DNA of 64,000 nucleotides. It comes from Hybos culiciformis. Taxonomy: Eukaryota > Arthropoda > Insecta > Diptera > Hybotidae. The DNA lies in NCBI GenBank assembly GCA_964007475.1, contig OZ023273.1, positions 133,232,732 to 133,296,731 of the forward strand, written 5' to 3'. The translations under genes and the position numbers were made by a program. Below, piece by piece: positions 57,699 through 64,000 of this stretch; positions within the stretch are counted from its first letter, which is position 1, and every line of letters starts with the position of its first letter. Below the pieces are notes generated by a model. The model saw only the letters and a list, made by a program, of their open reading frames with translations. It did no database searches and had not been told where the DNA came from.

Positions 57699-60600
57699 GT
57701 TCATTTGAAACTTCAAAGCTTAACGTTTTCCATTTGATACAATTTTTTTTTGCCTTTTTATTTTAAAATTCATAAATATAAGTAATATAAAAGGCGATTA
57801 CATTTTTTAGAAATAAAAAAAAAAAATTGATTTTATGGATATCCTAAACGTGACTTTATTGATATCTGATTTTTAAAAAAAATATAAAAATAATCACAAT
57901 TTTTCTTTATCTTTATTTTTGTATCTGAATCTGAACACAAATATAAAGCTTCTACAAAAAAAAAATGTAAAAGAAAAACATAGATACAAGAAACTTAAGA
58001 GACCTTGCCAAAATATGAAAATTATTTACATTTGAAATTTCGTGTTTTTTTTTTGTTTTTGTAGTAACAAAACAATAAAAAAATTGTAGGTGTTATTGTT
58101 TTCTCTCTAGTTATATTAAAAGTTTATTTTAGTTAAATATTATTTTTTTTTAATTTAAACTACTTCAGTACATTGTTTCATGTCATTGTTTTGTTTACAT
58201 TTTGAAAAACTAAAACCATATCCTTCATAGTTTTTTGTTTTTTTTTTTGAATAAATGAAGCCAAAGTCACAAGTTTTAATAATAAGCTTTTGATAAAAAA
58301 AAAAATTTTCTCACAAATTTTGTAAAAAATTATAATTTTCATTTTCTAATTCTTTTTGAATCAAAATAAATGTTAATATTATCAGATGGTAGACTGATTT
58401 CATAATTTTTTTTTTATTGTTTTTGTTGTCAATAGTTTAAATTTAAATAAACAAAAAAGCGTAAAATATTTTTTCAAATGAAAATAATTTCGATTCAAAC
58501 TAAATCTAAAAACTTTGGTTACAAGGTCGTATAGTGGGTAATATCATTTGAGACGACAATTCATAACTTCGCTAAATATGTATGTATATAAGCTACAATT
58601 GACATCCAACAGAACTATAATTATAATTCAAACAAACATATAATAAGCATTTCAAAAAAATTCTTATTTTCTAAAAGGAAAAAAGAATTCGCTCAATGAT
58701 TTTAAAATGTTAGAATCTGGCTTAAACAATGATTGTTTGGTTATGAACTCAATTCTATTTCTATTTTACATGCAACCAGAAAACCCTACTTGCACCAATA
58801 TAGAAGCTATGAGATACAAAAACATAAAAGGTTTAGATTTTATACACTTTATGTTCACAACATCTAACAACAAATTATACTAATCTATCAATTTTAGAAA
58901 TAAAAGAGTACATGTTAAGGATGTATATATATTTTGAAAATTCTGATTTTACTATATACGTTTTAAATATAGTATGAGCATATTTAAAAATTATTTGACA
59001 AGATGTTAATAACTGAATATAATTATAACAAAAAAAAAGTTATATATCGTGTAAAAGACAAAATGTGAAAAAAAAAATAATTTTATTTTAAATTTACCGG
59101 CCTTGAAGAAAATATAAAATAGTCTAAAAACGTTTTTCAAAACATGATTCTTATTAGTTATTTTTAAAATAAGATAGACCTAATTAAAGATTTTTTTTTT
59201 TTTTTTTACTATCCAAGTGATTGAGAACACATTTTATGAAAATATAAATAATACTTTTTATGAATTTACTAAATGAATGTTATTAGTATAATACCATGAA
59301 TTGTGGAGTAAACTGTAATCTGACTTAATAATTTATTCTGACGACCAATAAACGGGGCGTTCTGGAAGTGTTTGTTATAATAAACTTTAATTTATTAATA
59401 ATTTATTCAAATTGAAATATTATTTGTTTAAGCACGAAAATAAATAGTTATCAAGTTATTAAACTAACAATACCTTGAAATCAGTGGAAGCAAACTTAGT
59501 TTTATGTTTATTTTAATTAAAAAAAATGTTTAAAAAAAAATTTCAATTTGTTATATAAAGTTAAGTTTGTGCGCCTAAAGAAGTTGATCTAATTTTTTTT
59601 TTTTAATATCAAACAACTATTATATGAAACTCACATTTTTGTGTTGCGAATTTTAAAAGGAGTGTTAAACAAAGTACTTGAAAATTACTTAATATAGTTT
59701 TTTAACGACTTTTAGGAAAAAATAATAATAATATGATCTGTTTTTATATTTATATTATTTTTTTTATTTTATACCCTTGTCAGCAAATTAATTTAGAATT
59801 TGGTAGTCAAAAAACCATGTGAAATTTAATAAAAGTTTATAAAAACGATCAATCAATTTTTTTGTTTTGTAATTTACAAATTGTTGACCTTTAAAAATTT
59901 TGTAATAAAGTTTTACTAAATTAGATGACATTTAGTATCAGACATTTCAGAAAATCTAAATTAATTTGAACTAAATTTATTTATTGAATAAGAAAAAAAA
60001 AACATCAATAAAATTATCAAATTTCTCATTAATTTTATTTAAATAAAATATAAAGTTTTGAAGTTGACATTAAAGATTAGTTACATTTGTTTTTATCATT
60101 TTTTGTAATATCTTTTTGGTATTCTGCAGCAATCAAAATATAGATCTTAATCAAATCATATATATCTGCAACTTCAAATGACGGATTCGACCATCTTATA
60201 ACTTTTAATAATTATAATAATTTAATCTAAAAATATTGTAAAAATTTTCAAAATTATAAATTTTATTTTACTTTCTTCAAAAAAAAATAAAAATCAACAT
60301 CTAATTTACTATCAGCTTAATTTTTCACACAATAATCCGTATACACAAAACATTATTAAGTCAATTATTAAATTCATAATTAATTATACATTTCTGATTA
60401 AATTTATTCTTTTCATTGCGTAAAAATCATTCACAATTTTGAATAAAATTTCTTTTAAAAAGGCATTTCTCTTTTTTTTTTCATTAAAAAATATAATATT
60501 ATCGAGCTATTGACCACTATGTACAACAATGCTCTCCATACTATAAATTTCAAAAATTTTTTCACATAATCCTATTAATTTCTAATTTTATGGTATGTCA

Positions 60601-63600
60601 TTTTCAAAAAAAAAAAAAAATTTATTTATTAATCATGCATCATATTAAACTTTTTTTTTCATCAAATTAATAACATTAATGTGTCTAAATGAAGTATGAT
60701 GTTATGATAACCTTTCAAGAGATTAAAAACACCCGCTACTGATTTAATAAGTAGTGGTTATTTTGTCACATTATATGACTTTTCGGTACCCTTTTTTGAA
60801 TACAAATTATTAATATTGTTGCATGTATAAATATTGAATTTTTGCAATATGCGATCGTGTGTTTATTAAATTGAATAAAAAATATGTAAATTATTATCAT
60901 TTCTTTATTATTTTGTGAAATATGCCTATGCATATAGTTAAAAAAATGCATATTTTATTTCTTTTATGATATTATATGAATGATCATAAAATATTAAGAT
61001 ATGATTAAATTTTTGAAAAAAAATTTATTGAATTGTGTGCATAAATATTTGTAGTACAATAAATTATATAATTTTTTAATAGTACGACACTCTTGCAAAA
61101 ATTAGCAAGTAAAATTTTCAAAAATTTAACCTTTAAAATATTTCTGTAAAAGCAGTAGCAAACATTAGACGGCTTAATTATGCATAAAATTTTTCAACTT
61201 AATATCAAGTATTAATTTTAATAAATCCTTTTTTAGCAATATAATCCTTTTCTATAATGTTGACTACTTATAAAACTAATAATATTTTGATCAAAACGGA
61301 ATTATATAATTTTGGTTGATAAATTAAATGCAGGAAGAAAAGGCGTTACTTACAATGAGCTTTTTATGAATCTTTGGCAATTTTTTTTGTGGCAATTTTG
61401 ACACCTAAAAAATAGTACATATTATTTTGACTTTATAAATGAAATTTTTTGTCAAATTGAGTTTTACGAATTTTTATAATTATAATAAAATAACTAACTT
61501 TATAAATATAATTATACTTGGGAACAATAAAATTTTGCATCAACCTTGGAATTAAATTGACCTGATTTGTAAGTAGTAAACATTTTTCTTTGTTTTTATT
61601 TATTTTACTTAGAGGAGGTCTCTTAAAAAAAATTTAGATTTCATTTCTTTAATAGTGCGATTAACTTTGGAAACAAAAAAAAAGCAACAAACAATTTAAT
61701 TATTGCATTCTTTTAAATCAAATTTTTCGTATTATTTTTCTTATAGTTAACGTGAGAACAGAAAACAAAAAAAAACATTAGATTAAATTTTATTTTCTTT
61801 AAATGATAAAAAAAAATTTAAATTCATTTTTAATTATTTTTTGAAAACAAATGACCCAAATTAATATAAAAAAATATACGAATTAATTTTATAAAAGCAA
61901 ATTAATTATGACTAAACTTTAATATTGTGGCTTACTGTCCTTTAAATTTTTTTTTTATTATTTTGTGGACAATTAAAATAATATAAATTTTAAATTACTT
62001 TTTTTTTTATTATTTATTGTGGTAAAATATTTCCTAGTTTCGAGCTTAATTTGTAAAACATAATGTACAAAATATTCAATATTCAAAAGAAAAACAGAAA
62101 CCTATAATAATAGTCTGTGTGGCGCGATTCAGATTGATTATCCCCCATGGTGGATATTTTAAATTATGCCACTTCTCACTTAGATGATATACTTGTATAT
62201 ATTTTGAGAAAATTCTTTCACACGGTTGATGATTAAGCCTTCGTAAACTTTAATTTCAAATAAAGAATTATTTCGACCAAAAAGTCCATAAAAGAAATAT
62301 ATTAATAATTAATGCAATAGATACTTTTTTCTCAGATATCAGGCTTAGTAAAAGATATAAAACTACATTCATTTCTAGTGTGAAAAAAACTTCATTAAAT
62401 ATAAACATTAAAGCTTCTTTATTTTATGATTTTACCCGCATAAAAACAAAACAGAACATTTATATTGTAAATGAAAAAAATAAAAATAAAATGATTTATA
62501 AAAAATAAAATTATTAATGATTTTAATGAACTTGACCATCAAATTAAATATCTTTTATATAAAAAAAATAATGCTTTTATTTAATTTTTGGTAATTTGTT
62601 CTTTTTTTTTTAAATATAAATTTATTTGATATTTATGAAATTTATATGCATTCATTTAAAATTTATAGTAAAAGAATAGAATATTATATATGTAGGTATA
62701 AGGTCGAAGTCTAGGAAATCTTAATCTAGTTAAATTAACTTTTTAAATGTTTTATTTTGTTTTGTTTTAAAACAATTAACACGGGAAGTTGTAATATTTT
62801 ATATGCATGGCAAATTTATAATACAAATTTATAATTTATAAAAGGTTAAAACAATTTATAATTTTTTCAGTCTTTTATTTTGTTTCATATGTTATCAATC
62901 AATCAATTTAATTTTTTTTTTTAAACATAATTTGTTTAGTTTTCCATAGTTTCTTAAACAAATAATTTACTTTTTTAATTATTTCCGAAACTTTTATTAT
63001 ATACATATTCAATGTTGAAATTGATATCCGTTTTAAATGAGAAACATAATAAAGAAAATATACTTAAATTGAAAAATGATGGTAATTATGATCTGAATAA
63101 GTAAATCTCAAAAAAATTAAATTAATACACTCGCTTGATATGGGTTGTCAAGTTTGCGATTCTTATAAACTTGGTAATGAATAAATTTAATTTTTACAAT
63201 ATAAAGATTTTAAAAATTTCTAGTATTTTATAACCTAACTGAATTTAATTAGTTGGACTGAATTTAACAGCGTTTACTAAAAGACGAACTAGAAGATAGT
63301 TAAACATAAAAATAATATCTTTAGAGAATAACGTACAACAAAACTACAATAAATTTCGATACTGATTTAATAATGGGAATAAACTAGTGAGAAGTAACTA
63401 TAGTTAAAAATAAATTACCCAATTTAACAGATCATTTCCTTTAAGAAAAATTTCGATTGTATTGAAAGTATATTTTAGCAGATTTAATTAAAATCATAAT
63501 TAATGACCAATTGGTTAAATAATGAATTCTAATTTTAAAAATATTTCCGCCGAACATAAAATTCACCAAATATGTGTTAATTTTATTTTTTATTAAATTA

Positions 63601-64000
63601 ATGAAGTGGTTTTTCAAAATAAAACCAATAAATGTATTTGTTTTTTTAATTCAATCAAAATCATAGAATAGAATAAAATTTATTATTATTATTTTTTTAT
63701 TCAAATTTATTCAGAAAAAAAAAATTCTAGTTTTAAAATTTATTCACATGATTTAAAGTGACATAATTGGATCAAAAATTCTGAATTTAAGATTTAACCA
63801 AATTTACTTAAGTATATTTATGAGTCAACTTTTTTACAATTAATATAAAAATTTCGAATACTGAATTTTTATTTATTTTTTTATATTTAAACCTTTGTTT
63901 TTCCCAACATTTTTAAACTAACTAGAAAGAATATTATGATCTGCCATAGCAAGTTCATAAATTAAAAATATATTATGTGTATAAAGTTGAATTACTAACA

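Larger units (their letters stand above)
51490..64000. other. Long AT-rich region without recognisable exons, to the window end
   Basis: The region contains only chance-like frames (54132-54314, 54997-55182, 55222-55500, 55602-55796 and 60766-60951). It contains (ATT)n and (TATG)n microsatellites, one 19-bp tandem duplication and a GC-richer patch near 57.1 kb. No transposon, tRNA or coding exon is supported. Confidence 0.5.

Overview
The window is very AT-rich eukaryotic DNA, most likely from an insect. Introns are spliced at GT..AG, many are very short (57-97 bases), one is kilobases long, and most of the 64 kb has no coding sequence. I cannot place the species. The short 'tacctacctacc' / 'taggtacctac' words are common in several insect genomes and do not settle it.

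Layout. Positions 1-6.4 kb hold two compact genes separated by non-autonomous DNA transposons. The first is a two-exon minus-strand gene for a 241-residue basic protein of unknown family (1080-2117). The second is a six-exon plus-strand SUN-domain gene encoding 300 residues (5170-6408). Between them lie a tandemly duplicated TIR element (3182-3953) and a 484-bp fold-back MITE (4348-4831).

From about 8.5 kb a plus-strand gene of unknown family begins. Its first coding exon (8649-8799) ends at a clear phase-1 donor. An 18-base, frame-preserving microexon at 34289-34306 fits that phase and is the best candidate for its second exon, which would make the first intron about 25.5 kb. Any later exons lie beyond what I can recognise, probably outside the window.

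A six-exon GH27 lysosomal glycosidase gene (alpha-N-acetylgalactosaminidase / alpha-galactosidase family, 444 residues) lies antisense inside this unit at 26811-34671. The two genes appear interleaved: the microexon sits in the 6.1-kb first intron of the glycosidase gene, while glycosidase exons 2-6 sit in the first intron of the plus-strand gene.

The most striking object is at 14548-15888. It is a 1,341-bp fold-back element flanked by a perfect 9-bp direct repeat. It is built from eleven copies of a 40-bp palindrome carrying CGCGG/CCGCG cores, and two very GC-rich hairpins of about 130 bp in its centre. Just upstream (13878-14195) is a 318-bp palindromic MITE flanked by a 7-bp direct repeat. 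A tRNA-derived SINE fragment lies at about 26271-26371.

From 34.7 to 64 kb I see no convincing exon. This stretch holds AT-rich putative intron sequence with (ATT)n arrays, small tandem duplications, and one site at 51488/51489 resembling a recursive-splicing ratchet point.
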